DNA from: Actinomycetota bacterium
GTDB taxonomy: Bacteria; Actinomycetota; Thermoleophilia; Solirubrobacterales; 70-9
Length of the DNA: 64,000 nt
Direction: 5' to 3'
Assembly: GCA_018268415.1 (NCBI GenBank)
Contig: JAFDWO010000154.1
Coordinates: forward strand, 1 to 64,000
The position numbers were made by a program, and so were the translations under genes. Positions within the stretch are counted from its first letter, which is position 1. Each line of letters opens with the position of its first letter. Under the pieces are notes generated by a model. That model made no database searches. It saw nothing but the letters and a program-made list of their open reading frames with translations, and was not told the DNA's origin. Shown here piece by piece: positions 8,129 to 16,707 of this stretch.

Positions 8129-8821
8129 TCAGCTCGCGAGGAGCCGCAGCACCCCGAAGGCGGTCAATGCCACCCCGAGGACGACGGCCAGCGGGGCGAC
8201 CACGACCGGCCAGCGGTTCAGGACCCTGTCCCTGATCCGGTTGAGGAAGCCGGACGCCCGGGGACCCATCACGGCGCAGACGATCGAGATCCCGATCAGC
8301 GGCAGGATGTAGACGACGTTGTAGATGCCGAGCAGCACCACCTTGCCCGGTAGGGAGGCGCTCGAGCCGACGATGATGCTGATCGCGGCGAAGTAGGGGA
8401 ACGCGGTGACCAGTTCGACGCCGGCGATCCCCGCTCCCATCAACACCGCCGATTGGCCCCCGACCGGGCTCTTCTTCTCCTTCTTCGTCCGCGGCGATCG
8501 CCGGTCCGTCAGGGCCTTGCGTTTGACCCAGATCGCCAGGCCTCCCAGGGCGAGCGACACCCCTCCGGCGATGATCAGCGCGTACTTGACCTCGGAGCTC
8601 AGCCGCGGGAGCAGCGAGCGGACGAGCTCGGCGAGCCCGAGCATGATCAGCACGCCGCCGACCAGCGTCACCGCGAACACCGACACCGCGAACATGACCG
8701 TGCGCCGCACCGGGTTCCGTCCGGCGACCAGATAGAGGTCGGCGAGGATCAGCGAGGGATTGATCGAGTCCGGCAGCGCGATCGCCGACACCACCAGCGC
8801 CAGGCTAAGGATGTCCTGCAT
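8129..8821 (-). CDS. GAP family protein (peptidoglycolipid addressing protein)
   Basis: The 230-residue membrane protein has six predicted helices split by a basic cytosolic loop (KRKALTDRRSPRTKKEKK). The start MQDILSLALVVSAIALPDSINP, with a conserved D-S-x-N-P, and the LIMLGLAELV helix match the GAP/Sap family, which helps deliver glycolipids to the surface in mycobacteria. Substrate here is unknown. Confidence 0.8.
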   Translation of the reverse strand: MQDILSLALVVSAIALPDSINPSLILADLYLVAGRNPVRRTVMFAVSVFAVTLVGGVLIMLGLAELVRSLLPRLSSEVKYALIIAGGVSLALGGLAIWVKRKALTDRRSPRTKKEKKSPVGGQSAVLMGAGIAGVELVTAFPYFAAISIIVGSSASLPGKVVLLGIYNVVYILPLIGISIVCAVMGPRASGFLNRIRDRVLNRWPVVVAPLAVVLGVALTAFGVLRLLAS

Positions 8822-8903
8822 TCGTCATGAGGTCGGGGGTCATCGGTGGTGGGGCGGGCTCGGTTGCCGGGCTCGCGTCAGGTCTATTAAATGGGATAGC
8901 GCC

Positions 8904-9212
8904 ATGGGTCCTGAACTCGTCTACGAGAAGTTCGTCCTGCGCCTCGACGGGCCGGTGCTCGAGGCGATGGGGGCGGAGATCAAGGGCGTCCTCCGCCTGC
9001 ACGTGAACTTCGCCCAGGCCTCGCTCACCCCGAAGAAGGACGGGATGCTCGAGGTGTACGTCGATGACGGCGGCGCGCTCGACCGGCCGCTGTTGCAGCC
9101 GGAGATCAGCGGGATCTGGCGGGTCTGGCGGTACGAGGTCCCGGCGGCCGAGGAAGCGGCGCTCGCCGAGTTCTTCGCCGAGGCCGAACGTCGACGGTCG
9201 ACGCCGCGGTGA
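8904..9212 (+). CDS. Conserved hypothetical protein, 102 residues
   Basis: A small acidic protein with alternating strand-like segments (YEKFVLRLDGPVLEAM, GVLRLHVNFAQASLTP, MLEVYVDDGG, GIWRVWRYEVP) and a helical C-terminus. No signal peptide or known motif. ATG 8904 has no strong Shine-Dalgarno sequence. It ends 7 bp before an SDR gene and is probably co-transcribed with it. I do not recognise the family. Confidence 0.6.
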   Translation: MGPELVYEKFVLRLDGPVLEAMGAEIKGVLRLHVNFAQASLTPKKDGMLEVYVDDGGALDRPLLQPEISGIWRVWRYEVPAAEEAALAEFFAEAERRRSTPR

Positions 9213-9219
9213 GCGGGGC

Positions 9220-10026
9220 ATGGAGCTGAACGGCAAGGTCGCGATCGTCACCGGTGGTGGTGGCGGGATCGGGTCGGCGCTGGCGCGGGCGGCGCTCGAT
9301 GCCGGGGCCAAGGTTCTGGTGGCAGACCTCGACGGCGACGCCGCGGCGGCGGCGATCGCCGGCGTCGACGGTGATCGTGCGCTCGCGGTCGGCGCCGACG
9401 TCAGTGACGAAGCGGCGCTCCAGGGGATGATCGACCGGGCCGAGGCGGAGCTCGGGCCGGTCGACGCCTTCTTCGCCAACGCCGGCGTCGCCACCGGCGC
9501 CGAGCTCGGCGCCGCGGACGAGTGGGAGCTGGCGCTCGACGTCAACCTGATCGCCCACGTGCGGGCGGCGCGACTGCTCGTGCCGCGTTGGCTCGAGCGC
9601 GGCGGCGGCTACTTCGTCACCACCGGCTCGGCGGCGGGCCTGTTGACGCAGATCGGCTCGGCACCCTACGCCGTGACCAAGCACGCGGCGGTCGGCTTCG
9701 CCGAGTGGCTCTCGGTCACCTATGGCGAGCGGGGCGTCCGGGTGAGCTGCCTCTGCCCGATGGGGGTGCGGACCGCGATGGTCGAAGACGGCTTGGCGTC
9801 CGACGATCCCGCCGCCCGCCTCGCCGCCCGTACGGTGACGACGGCGGGGGCGGTGCTGGAGCCGGAGGAGGTCGCGCGGGTGACGCTCGCCGCCATCGCC
9901 GACGAGCGCTTCCTGATCCTCCCCCACCCCGAGGTCCTCGAGTTCTACCGGCGCAAGGGCGCCGACTACGACCGCTGGCTGGACGGCATGCGCCGCCTGC
10001 AGCGCCAGGTCGACCAGGCCCCCTGA
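9220..10026 (+). CDS. Short-chain dehydrogenase/reductase
   Basis: The 268-residue protein is a classical SDR: nucleotide-binding TGGGGGIGSA near residue 12, an acidic residue after strand 2 (VADLDGD) suggesting NAD(H) preference, NAG in FANAGVA, and catalytic Ser/Tyr/Lys in TGSAAG and YAVTKHA. The C-terminus is about 20 residues longer than the family minimum. AGCGGGG lies before the ATG. Substrate unknown. Confidence 0.88.
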   Translation: MELNGKVAIVTGGGGGIGSALARAALDAGAKVLVADLDGDAAAAAIAGVDGDRALAVGADVSDEAALQGMIDRAEAELGPVDAFFANAGVATGAELGAADEWELALDVNLIAHVRAARLLVPRWLERGGGYFVTTGSAAGLLTQIGSAPYAVTKHAAVGFAEWLSVTYGERGVRVSCLCPMGVRTAMVEDGLASDDPAARLAARTVTTAGAVLEPEEVARVTLAAIADERFLILPHPEVLEFYRRKGADYDRWLDGMRRLQRQVDQAP

Positions 10027-10027
10027 T

Positions 10028-10252
10028 TCCACACTTCAGTCGGGGCATCAACACGAGGTCGCCAACTGCGGCGGCCTGATCCACGCCGACGCCGAGCGGC
10101 TCGGCGAGGGCGGCGGCGAGCACCTCGAGAGGTCGCTTGCCGAGGCGGAGCGCCGTACCCTCGACGTCCTGGCGGAGGCGATCGCCACCGATCGCCTGCC
10201 GACCGAGATCGCCGAAGAGCGGGCCTGGTCACGGATCCACGGCACCGTCTGA
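10028..10252 (+). pseudogene. Possible 3' remnant of an unidentified gene
   Basis: A frame with no start codon runs to TGA at 10250-10252 and has natural amino-acid use (HADAERLGEGGGEHLERS ... LPTEIAEERAWSRIHGTV), unlike the Arg/Pro-rich shadow frames around it. It looks like the helical end of a lost protein whose 5' part was removed. No family recognised; it could also be chance. Confidence 0.25.
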
Positions 10253-10319
10253 GAGCAGCAGCGAGGTGTGTGAGCCGGCCCGCGGGCACGGTTCTTCGGC
10301 GCGGGGCTCGAGCGGCGGG

Positions 10320-10440
10320 AGTGGGCTCAGGCCCGGAAACGCGCTGCGTGCATTTTCCACGCCATGGGGTGGAAAATGCACGCCACGTGATCACCGCGTC
10401 CGAGGGACCCGGGAGGAAGCGGAGCTCTGCCCCCGAAACC
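10320..10440. repeat. Array fragment C with GCGTGCATT palindrome, copy 3
   Basis: GCGTGCATTTTCCAC (10346-10360) pairs perfectly with 10369-10383 (15 bp, 8-nt loop). As in copies 1 and 4 it is preceded by GGCCCGGRAACG and followed by a GGGAGGAAGCGGAG stretch. The rest of 10027-10458 holds only the remnant frame and this repeat. Confidence 0.8.
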
Positions 10441-10458
10441 CTGCGGTACGGGACGCCC

Positions 10459-12540
10459 TCAGGCCGACGCGACGAGGCCGCGGCCGACGGCGACCCGCCC
10501 GAAGGCCTCGACCACCCTGGGATCGAACTGGGTGCCCGCGCCCCTCTCCAGCTCTTCCATCGCCCGGGCCGGGACCATGCCGACCGCGTGCGGCTGCTCG
10601 GAGACCATCGCCGCGTAGGCCGCGCAGACGGCGACCACGCGGGAGCCGAGCGGGATCTGCTTCTCCGCGAGGCCGTCGGGGTAGCCGCCGCCGTCCCAGC
10701 GCTCGCCGATCGAGCGCACGAGGCGGGCGACGGGGACCAGGGCCGCGGCGGAGCCGATGATCCGCTCGCCGATCAGGGGGTGGCGGCGGATGAACTCCCA
10801 CTCCGGCTCCTCGAGCGGGCCGGCCTTGTTCAGGATCGCGTCCGGGACCGCCATCTTGCCGACCTCGTGGAGCTGCGCGGCGCGGCAGGTCTCGTCGCGC
10901 TCCTCGGCGGACATCCTCAGGTCCTCGGCCACGGCAAGCGCCAGCTCGCCCAGGTCGATCGCCTGTTCGGCGAGGTCGGGCTTGCGTTCGCGCAGGGCCG
11001 TCAGCAGCACGTCGCGCGATTGGGAGCCCGCCGAGGTCCGCTCGCTCACCTTGTCGGCATACATGCGCCGGTCGGCGAGCTGCATCGCGTCTTTGACCGT
11101 TCGCGCCTCGCTCGGAATCAGGACGCTGCCCTGCGAGGCGGAGATGTCGAACCCCTCGCCGCTCTCCTTCAACGCGTCCAGGGCGCCGGCGACGATCGGA
11201 TCGACTTCTGCCGGGCTGCATTCGGCCAGCAGGCAGAACTCGTCACCGCCGAGGCGGTAGGCGCGTCCGTGTGCGCCGGCGAAGCGATCGAGGCGCGCGC
11301 CGAGGCGAGCCAGCAGGGCGTCACCGGTCGGATGGCCGAAGGTGTCGTTGTAGAGCTTGAAGCCGTCGAGGTCGAACATCGCCAGGAGGTGGGAGTTGCC
11401 CGGTGCCGGCGGCCGCGTCACCGTGGTCGTCAGGTCGGCCATCAGGGCGCGCCGGTTGGCGAGGTCGGTCAGCTCGTCGGTTGTCGCCTCGCGCTCGGAG
11501 CTGGCGAGGCTCTCGCCCGCCCGGCGCAGCGCCAGCGAGAGCCGCGCGATCACCAGCAGCAGCGTCGCGAACGCCAGTACTTCGGCGGCGGCGGGGAGGT
11601 GCGTGATCCGTTCGGCAGCCAGCACGCCCATCGCCAGGAGCGCCGCCGCGACCGGGACCGCCGCGACGCGCATGCCGCGCGGCACCACCCGCCGGGTCGC
11701 GGGCGGGCGCACCCAGGCGGCCCCGGCCAGGAGCAGCGCCCCGAACGGCCAGGCGACGTCGAGGATGCCGCCTTCGACGTAGGTGCCCTGCGCCGACTCG
11801 AGCAGGTAGGCGATGTCGGAGGCCGCCAGCACGACCATCCCCGCGCCGAGGAGCGACCAGGTGGCGCCCGGGCGCCAGCCGGTGAAGGCGGCCGCCGTGC
11901 CGACCAGCGTCAGCAGGGTCAGGTCACAGATCGGGTAGGCGAGGTTGGTCGCCGTTTCGAGGCTGGAGCCCGTATGGGATGCGGCGGCGATCGGCCCGAG
12001 CGCCAACGCCGCGGTCAGGGCGGCGACGGCGAGCCCGGCGATCAGCCCGTCGAGCCAACGGGTGAAGGGGAAGGTGCCGATCCGCTCGCGCAGGAGGACG
12101 ATCAGGCCCGCGTAGGTGAGCGGGTAGAAGAGAAGGTAGCCGGCGTCGGCCGGCGAGGGGATCGGCACCGATCCCGAGATCGAGACGGCGGCCTCGTAAT
12201 AGATTTCCCCGCCCGTCCACACAAGGAGGCCCGCCCCGATCAGGAGCCAGGCGGTGCGCTCGCGGCGCACGAGGGCCGAGCGGGCCAGGCACGAGGCAGC
12301 CGCGCCGGCCATGACCCCGCAGTAGACCCACACCGTGAAGAAGGCCGATGCCCCGGTGCCGAGGATCGTGTAGAGGGCAAAGGCGCAGAAGCCGAGCACG
12401 ATCAGGGCGCCGGCCGAGCGCAGGACCAGGCGTCGGTTTGAACTTAGTTTGACCACAGCTCTCTCTACATCGAGCCGAGCGGCCAGAAACTTGATGGTGG
12501 GACGTCTCTGGCGGGCCAAAGCCTCGAGCCGCTCAGGCAT
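10459..12540 (-). CDS. Membrane GGDEF diguanylate cyclase with degenerate HD-GYP domain
   Basis: The 693-residue protein has about nine hydrophobic helices in residues 30-350, a GGDEF domain with intact RLGGDEFCLL, then an HD-GYP-like domain. The cyclase active site looks complete; no RxxD inhibitory site is seen five residues upstream. In the second domain key metal positions are changed: HD is HE in LHEVGK, the HHE triad is SIGE before RWDGGGYPDGL, and ADxFDAM is CAAYAAM. It should therefore make c-di-GMP but probably not degrade it; that is inference. ATG 12540 was chosen because it overlaps the TMEM175-like gene end by 8 bp. Confidence 0.85.
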   Translation of the reverse strand: MPERLEALARQRRPTIKFLAARLDVERAVVKLSSNRRLVLRSAGALIVLGFCAFALYTILGTGASAFFTVWVYCGVMAGAAASCLARSALVRRERTAWLLIGAGLLVWTGGEIYYEAAVSISGSVPIPSPADAGYLLFYPLTYAGLIVLLRERIGTFPFTRWLDGLIAGLAVAALTAALALGPIAAASHTGSSLETATNLAYPICDLTLLTLVGTAAAFTGWRPGATWSLLGAGMVVLAASDIAYLLESAQGTYVEGGILDVAWPFGALLLAGAAWVRPPATRRVVPRGMRVAAVPVAAALLAMGVLAAERITHLPAAAEVLAFATLLLVIARLSLALRRAGESLASSEREATTDELTDLANRRALMADLTTTVTRPPAPGNSHLLAMFDLDGFKLYNDTFGHPTGDALLARLGARLDRFAGAHGRAYRLGGDEFCLLAECSPAEVDPIVAGALDALKESGEGFDISASQGSVLIPSEARTVKDAMQLADRRMYADKVSERTSAGSQSRDVLLTALRERKPDLAEQAIDLGELALAVAEDLRMSAEERDETCRAAQLHEVGKMAVPDAILNKAGPLEEPEWEFIRRHPLIGERIIGSAAALVPVARLVRSIGERWDGGGYPDGLAEKQIPLGSRVVAVCAAYAAMVSEQPHAVGMVPARAMEELERGAGTQFDPRVVEAFGRVAVGRGLVASA

Positions 12541-13237
12541 CCCTCCCCTCGGGGTGCGGCGCGAGCGCGAATCCCCGGGCGGTGACCACGTAGAAGAGGG
12601 CGACGAAGAGGAAGAGGCCCATCGCCAGGAGCGGGGACAGGCAGGCGACGCCGATCCCACCGGTGTAGATCGCGACTCCGAGGGCGCCACGGAGGCGCTC
12701 GCGCCGCGCCCAGGCCGCGGTGTAGGGAGGGCACAGCAGCTCCGGTCGACGCGCCAGGCGTTCCCAGAAGAGGATCCACGGGACGGTCGCCAGCATGAAG
12801 ATGAGCGCGTAGGTGGCGGTTGCCACCTTGGCGGCCTCCGAGGAGAGCCCGCCCGCCAGCGCCGCCGCGACCAGGGCGTTCGCGAACGGCGTCAGGCCGA
12901 TACCGAGCAGGATCGCGAGGTTGACCCACTGCAACTTCTGGTCGACGAGGCGCACGTGGGTGAAGAGGGCATGGTGGTTGACCCACATGTAGGCGACGGA
13001 GAGGAACGTTGCCAGGTAGGAGAGGTATGAGGGCCACTGGGCGAGGAGGGCCTGCAGCGCCCCGCCCGCCTGTTGTCGCTCGGCGGTGCCGGGCACGTGC
13101 AGGTTCAGCACGAGCAGGGTGATCACGATCGCGAAGATCCCGTCGCTGATCGTCTCGGTGCGTCCCGGCGGCGTCAGGCCCGAGTCCAGTTCCTCCTCCG
13201 ACGGGCCGGGCCCGATGACTGGCGTAAGGGAGGCCAT
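12533..13237 (-). CDS. TMEM175-family (DUF1211) putative potassium channel
   Basis: The 234-residue membrane protein begins after a short acidic leader with RTETISDGIFAIVITLLVL, matching the bacterial TMEM175 motif around R/F-S-D of the first helix (here I-S-D), then a helix with VAYMWVNHHALF. Bacterial TMEM175 proteins form potassium-permeable channels. ATG 13237 is used; the frame continues upstream only through hairpin array B. Its end overlaps the GGDEF gene start. Confidence 0.8.
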   Translation of the reverse strand: MASLTPVIGPGPSEEELDSGLTPPGRTETISDGIFAIVITLLVLNLHVPGTAERQQAGGALQALLAQWPSYLSYLATFLSVAYMWVNHHALFTHVRLVDQKLQWVNLAILLGIGLTPFANALVAAALAGGLSSEAAKVATATYALIFMLATVPWILFWERLARRPELLCPPYTAAWARRERLRGALGVAIYTGGIGVACLSPLLAMGLFLFVALFYVVTARGFALAPHPEGRDA

Positions 13238-13348
13238 GCCCCAGATAACGGCCGATCCGCAGGGTTCGTGAGACTGCGGATTCTCGTCGGGAGAGATCGC
13301 CCGGATGACGATGGAAGGGAGTCCTGCCCCGAGACGAAGCCACTCGTG

Positions 13349-13480
13349 GGGAAGGCGGGCACAGGGACGGGAGGGGGTCGTGGGGAAGGCGCCTGCCGGG
13401 ACAGGAGGGGGTCGTGAAAAAGACGACACAGGGATGAGGGGAGACACAGGGACGGGGGAGGTCGGACTTCCGTGACGGGT
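13349..13480. repeat. Shared block, longer copy in array B
   Basis: The block matches 2549-2630 at both ends and over the GTCGTGAAAAAGACGACAC core but has extra internal copies of GACAGGAGGGGGTCGTG and ACACAGGGAC. It sits immediately upstream of the TMEM175-like gene. Confidence 0.75.
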
Positions 13481-13588
13481 CCGTGCGGGAGGGGCCACAC
13501 CCCGCCCCGATCGGTGACGAAGACGCCGGGAACGTCACCCTCCCGGGACCCTTCGGTCCCTTTCCGGGCCGGAGAAGAGGGCCCGGGA

Positions 13589-13640
13589 ACGTGCTGCGTG
13601 CATTGACCCCCCTATACGGTGGAAAACCCACGCAGCGCGT
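13589..13640. repeat. GCTGCGTG palindrome, copy 4
   Basis: ACGTGCTGCGTG pairs with CACGCAGCGCGT (one G-T wobble) around 28 nt. The centre ACCCCCCTATACGGTGGAAA is identical to copy 1, 10.7 kb away. Confidence 0.85.
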
Positions 13641-13837
13641 CCGTGATGGTTGGACAGCACGGGAGGAGGCGTGGAGTTCCCTGCGCCTTCGTGACGAGGT
13701 CCCGGTCCGGTGAGGGTCCCGTCACACTCGCGACCTTCCCGACGTCTCCGTGAGCAGATCCCTCCTCCGTGACGGTCCCATCACACCTTCCGGCCCCCGG
13801 AGGCCGGGATCGGGGGGGTCCGTGGGACGCGCGTCGA

Positions 13838-13862
13838 GTTTTGGTTGCTGAGCAACCGAAAC
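13838..13862. repeat. Hairpin B1
   Basis: GTTT-T-GGTTGC, loop TGA, GCAACC-G-AAAC: 6 bp, one mismatch, 4 bp. It is followed by CACGGAGATCC, the text that also follows hairpin A3, so the slot is conserved while the stem differs. Confidence 0.65.
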
Positions 13863-14086
13863 CAAACACGGAGATCCTTGAGCAATCGGAGGGTCGGGAG
13901 GAAGGGTGACGTTCCCGGCATCTTCGTGACCAGATCCCCTTTCCGTGACGGTCCCGTCATACCTCCCGGCCCCCGGGGCCGGGATCGGGGGGATCCGTGG
14001 GAGCCCCGTGTCCCTCGGGCGAGGGATCCGCCCGCACCCTCCCCTGGGGCCTTCCGTGCTTCCCCCCGCCCCGCTCCCCGCACCCT

Positions 14087-14138
14087 CGGCCGTCTCGGCC
14101 ACGGCCACAGCCTGCCAGGGCCGTGGACGAGACGGGCG
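14087..14138. repeat. Hairpin B2, copy of hairpin A5
   Basis: The left arm CGGCCGTCTCGGCCACGGCC and the loop ACAGCCTGCCAG are identical to 3029-3060; the right arm has two changes (GGCCGTGGACGAGACGGGCG) that weaken the stem. Confidence 0.88.
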
Positions 14139-14239
14139 CATCCCTTTCCGCGGCGGGCGGCAGCTTCAGGGGTCTCGCCCCTTCCGCCGTGGGCGACAGC
14201 TCGAGGGGACCGGGGCCGGCCCACCGGCGCGATGTTGCG

Positions 14240-14800
14240 GGACGGACCTGATCGCCGATGGCGACGTGTACACCTGGAGTGAGCACATGGTGACCTTCGC
14301 CGACAAGGTCGTCCCGATGCCGGCGTCGGACCCCACCGACATCACCTGCCTGATCGGCTGTGCCGTCCTGACCGGGGCCGGTGCCGTGCTGCACACCGCG
14401 GAAGTCGAGGCCGGCCGATCGGTGGCCGTGATCGGTGCCGGCGGCGTCGCCCTCGACGCGGTCGGCGCCCCGACGACCGTCCTCCAGATCCTCGAAGCGC
14501 TCAAGCAAGGCGGGCGCGAGAGCGGACAACCAAGGCGGCGCCGCGGTCCTCCTCGGCGTCCCCGTCGCCGACGTCTCAATCGGCCTGAACACCATCCTCC
14601 TCTGCCAACGGCACTACTGTGGAAGCCTCGGTGCCACCGACCCGGACGCCGACTCCCCCTCTTCCTCGACTGGGTGCGGGAAGGCAAGTTCCCCCTCGCG
14701 AAGCTGGTGACCAACCGCTACTCCCTGGACCAGGTCGATGAGGGCCGCCTCGCCCCTGGAAGACGGACAGATCCCCGGCCGCGCGATCATCGAGTTCTGA
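14240..14800 (+). pseudogene. Decayed zinc-type alcohol dehydrogenase
   Basis: Fragments of a medium-chain alcohol dehydrogenase are spread over three frames: VYTWSEHMVTFADK then CLIGCAVLTGAGAVLHTAEV and VAVIGAGGV (frame 1), a jump to ALDAVGAPTTVLQILEAL without the intervening coenzyme domain, then NQGGAAVLLGVPVADVSIGL (frame 2), FLDWVREGKFPLAKLVTNRY (frame 1) and GQIPGRAIIEF to the stop at 14798 (frame 2). The N-terminal catalytic part is missing, there is an internal deletion and at least three frameshifts. The 5' break coincides with the end of hairpin array B. Confidence 0.85.
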
Positions 14801-14869
14801 GGGTCGTCCCGCACGGCTTGAGTCTGCCCGACCAACTGGGGAGAGGTGGAGCGGGCTTGTCGGTGCGGA

Positions 14870-16609
14870 TCAGTCGGTCGCGGGTGGCGTGACCGGGCCG
14901 AGCGGGACCGAGGTGGACGAAGATGCCGTGGCCGGTCTGGCGCTTGCGCGGATGACGGTGAGGGGGAGCGACTTGGTGAGTGCTTTTTCGCCCCGTGGTT
15001 GGAAGGTGGCGGCAAGCTTGTAGGCGCCGGGTCGGAGTGCCTTCGGGACCTTCAGGGCGAGGCCCGCGGTGCCGGGCTTGGTGGCGACGAGGGTCCCGCG
15101 GGAGATCCGCGCGGAGCCTTTCAGGAGGGTCAACTTGAGCGAGCCGGGGCGGCCGAAGGTCACGTTGAGCTTGAGTGGGGACTGGCCGGCGCGGAACGAC
15201 TTCGGCGCCGTGATCTTGAGCTTGCCCAGCGTCGCCGATCGGGTCCCGCCGCCGCCCGCCTGACTGATCGCGCCCGGCGAGAGGGGTGCGACGGCACTCG
15301 CCGCACCACCGGCGGTGACCTGGCCGGAATCGAGCGCGGGGGAGCCCGGCGGCGTCCACGTCCCGGCACCCGTCCCCGGGAGCGGGGAGCCGCCGCTCCC
15401 TTTCGTGCCGCCTTCGCCTTTCGTGCCCCCGCCGCTCCCACCGCTCGAGCCGCTGCCGGGCGCGCTGACCGTGATCGTCACCGCGGCGCTGCCGCTGTTG
15501 CCGACGCCGTCGGCCGTGGTGGCCCGGGCGGTGAACGTACCCGCCTGCGTATAGGTGTGGGTCGGGGCGGCACCCGAGCCGTGTCCGGTGTTGTCGCCGA
15601 AGTCCCAGTCGTAGTTGCCGCTCGTCCCGGCCGGGTCGGTGGCGGACGCCCCGAACTTGACGAGCTGCCCGGTCGTCACGCTTGCCGCGTCCGCCGTCAC
15701 CGTCACGGCCGGCCCGGTCGTGTCCACGGTGACGTCGTCGCAGGCAGGCGCCGAGAGGTTGGCCGTGGTGGAGTTCGCGGTGCCGTTCCAGGCGATGGTG
15801 GGGCTGTCGGGGACCGCCGAGTCGGCGCTGATCGCGCAGACGGTATAGCGGCCCTCGCCGGGCACGTTCAGCGTGCAGGAGAAGGTGTTGGTGAGGTTGG
15901 CCGGGTAGTGCCCCATGTCGTTGGGGACGGTCGGCACGCTGCACACGGAGGACACTTCGTTGGGGCTGCACTGGGTCGGGTAGGTCGCGGCGCAGACCCA
16001 GTTGGAAGCGGTCCCGTTCGGGCCCTGCCAGGGCGGGCTGATCGCGTCCTGATAATCGATGCGGACGGGGACCGAGAGGGTGTTGACGCGCGCCGCGTCC
16101 GCCGCCAGATGGACCCCGATCGAGGGTTTCGAGCGGTCGATCGTGCTGGTCGGGCAGAGCACGTACTGGCCACCGGCCTGGGGCTCGGTCTGCCAGATCA
16201 CTCCGCCGGTGTTGTGGTAGGCGGCCAGGCAGACCCGGTAGGTGTTGCCGTCCGGGGGGATCCAGCCTTCCGAGTAGACGACCTCGTTGAAGGCTTTCGT
16301 GCCCGCCGGCAGGTTCGCGGTGCAAAGCGAGCCCGAGACGCCCGGCCCGCCGAAGGCGCCCTCGAGGACCTGTTCGCCGCCCGGAACCACCTGGGTGGTC
16401 ACGATGCACGCCCGGTATTCGGTGTAGTAGGTCGGCTTTTCCACCGAGAAGTAGAAGTGGTTGTTGCCGGCGGTCTTCGTGAACACCGGCTCCGGCGCGG
16501 CGGTGACCGTCGCCGAGGCCGCCGGGACGAACGCGGCCAGAGCGAGGCAGCAGATGAGGAGCGCCGCCGGGAGGCGGCCGATCGATCTTTGGACGAGCAC
16601 ACGGCGCAC
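14870..16609 (-). CDS. Secreted PKD-domain protein
   Basis: The 579-residue protein has a signal peptide (residues 1-33), a Cys-rich N-terminal region (about 40-310), a PKD domain with the diagnostic NYDWDFGDNTG and THTYTQAGTFTARATTAD motifs (about 330-390), a Gly/Ser linker (GSGSSGGSGGGTKGEGG) and a C-terminal beta-sandwich-like part (about 470-550). PKD domains usually mediate surface adhesion or spacing of enzymes; no catalytic domain is visible. Confidence 0.75.
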   Translation of the reverse strand: MRRVLVQRSIGRLPAALLICCLALAAFVPAASATVTAAPEPVFTKTAGNNHFYFSVEKPTYYTEYRACIVTTQVVPGGEQVLEGAFGGPGVSGSLCTANLPAGTKAFNEVVYSEGWIPPDGNTYRVCLAAYHNTGGVIWQTEPQAGGQYVLCPTSTIDRSKPSIGVHLAADAARVNTLSVPVRIDYQDAISPPWQGPNGTASNWVCAATYPTQCSPNEVSSVCSVPTVPNDMGHYPANLTNTFSCTLNVPGEGRYTVCAISADSAVPDSPTIAWNGTANSTTANLSAPACDDVTVDTTGPAVTVTADAASVTTGQLVKFGASATDPAGTSGNYDWDFGDNTGHGSGAAPTHTYTQAGTFTARATTADGVGNSGSAAVTITVSAPGSGSSGGSGGGTKGEGGTKGSGGSPLPGTGAGTWTPPGSPALDSGQVTAGGAASAVAPLSPGAISQAGGGGTRSATLGKLKITAPKSFRAGQSPLKLNVTFGRPGSLKLTLLKGSARISRGTLVATKPGTAGLALKVPKALRPGAYKLAATFQPRGEKALTKSLPLTVIRASARPATASSSTSVPLGPVTPPATD

Positions 16610-16707
16610 GCTCCCTATCCGAGCACGCCGACGCCCGAGCGCGCATCGGTGGAACCACGGGTCTACGAGGACGGCCTCATGGCCGTGACATCGGGTACAT
16701 TCGGCGC

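Larger units (their letters stand above)
13238..14239. repeat. Intergenic hairpin array B (about 1 kb, no gene)
   Basis: No gene seen. This array is related to array A: the shared block (13349-13480), the GACGCCGGGAACGTCACC segment (13518-13535), the GCTGCGTG palindrome (13589-13640), hairpin B1 (13838-13862), two direct copies of a roughly 56-bp GGCCCCCGG/GGCCGGGATCGGGGG segment (13769-13825 and 13949-14003) and the CGGCCGTCTCGGCC hairpin (14087-14138). It lies between a minus-strand channel gene and a decayed dehydrogenase. Confidence 0.82.

Noticed and set aside
5894-8353. 819-codon open frame on the + strand
   Set aside because: It is antisense to clear MFS and MBL genes, is rich in Arg, Gly, Asp and Glu without motifs, and arises from high-GC codon use on the other strand.
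10270-12441. 723-codon open frame on the + strand
   Set aside because: Antisense to the GGDEF gene; no motifs and biased composition.
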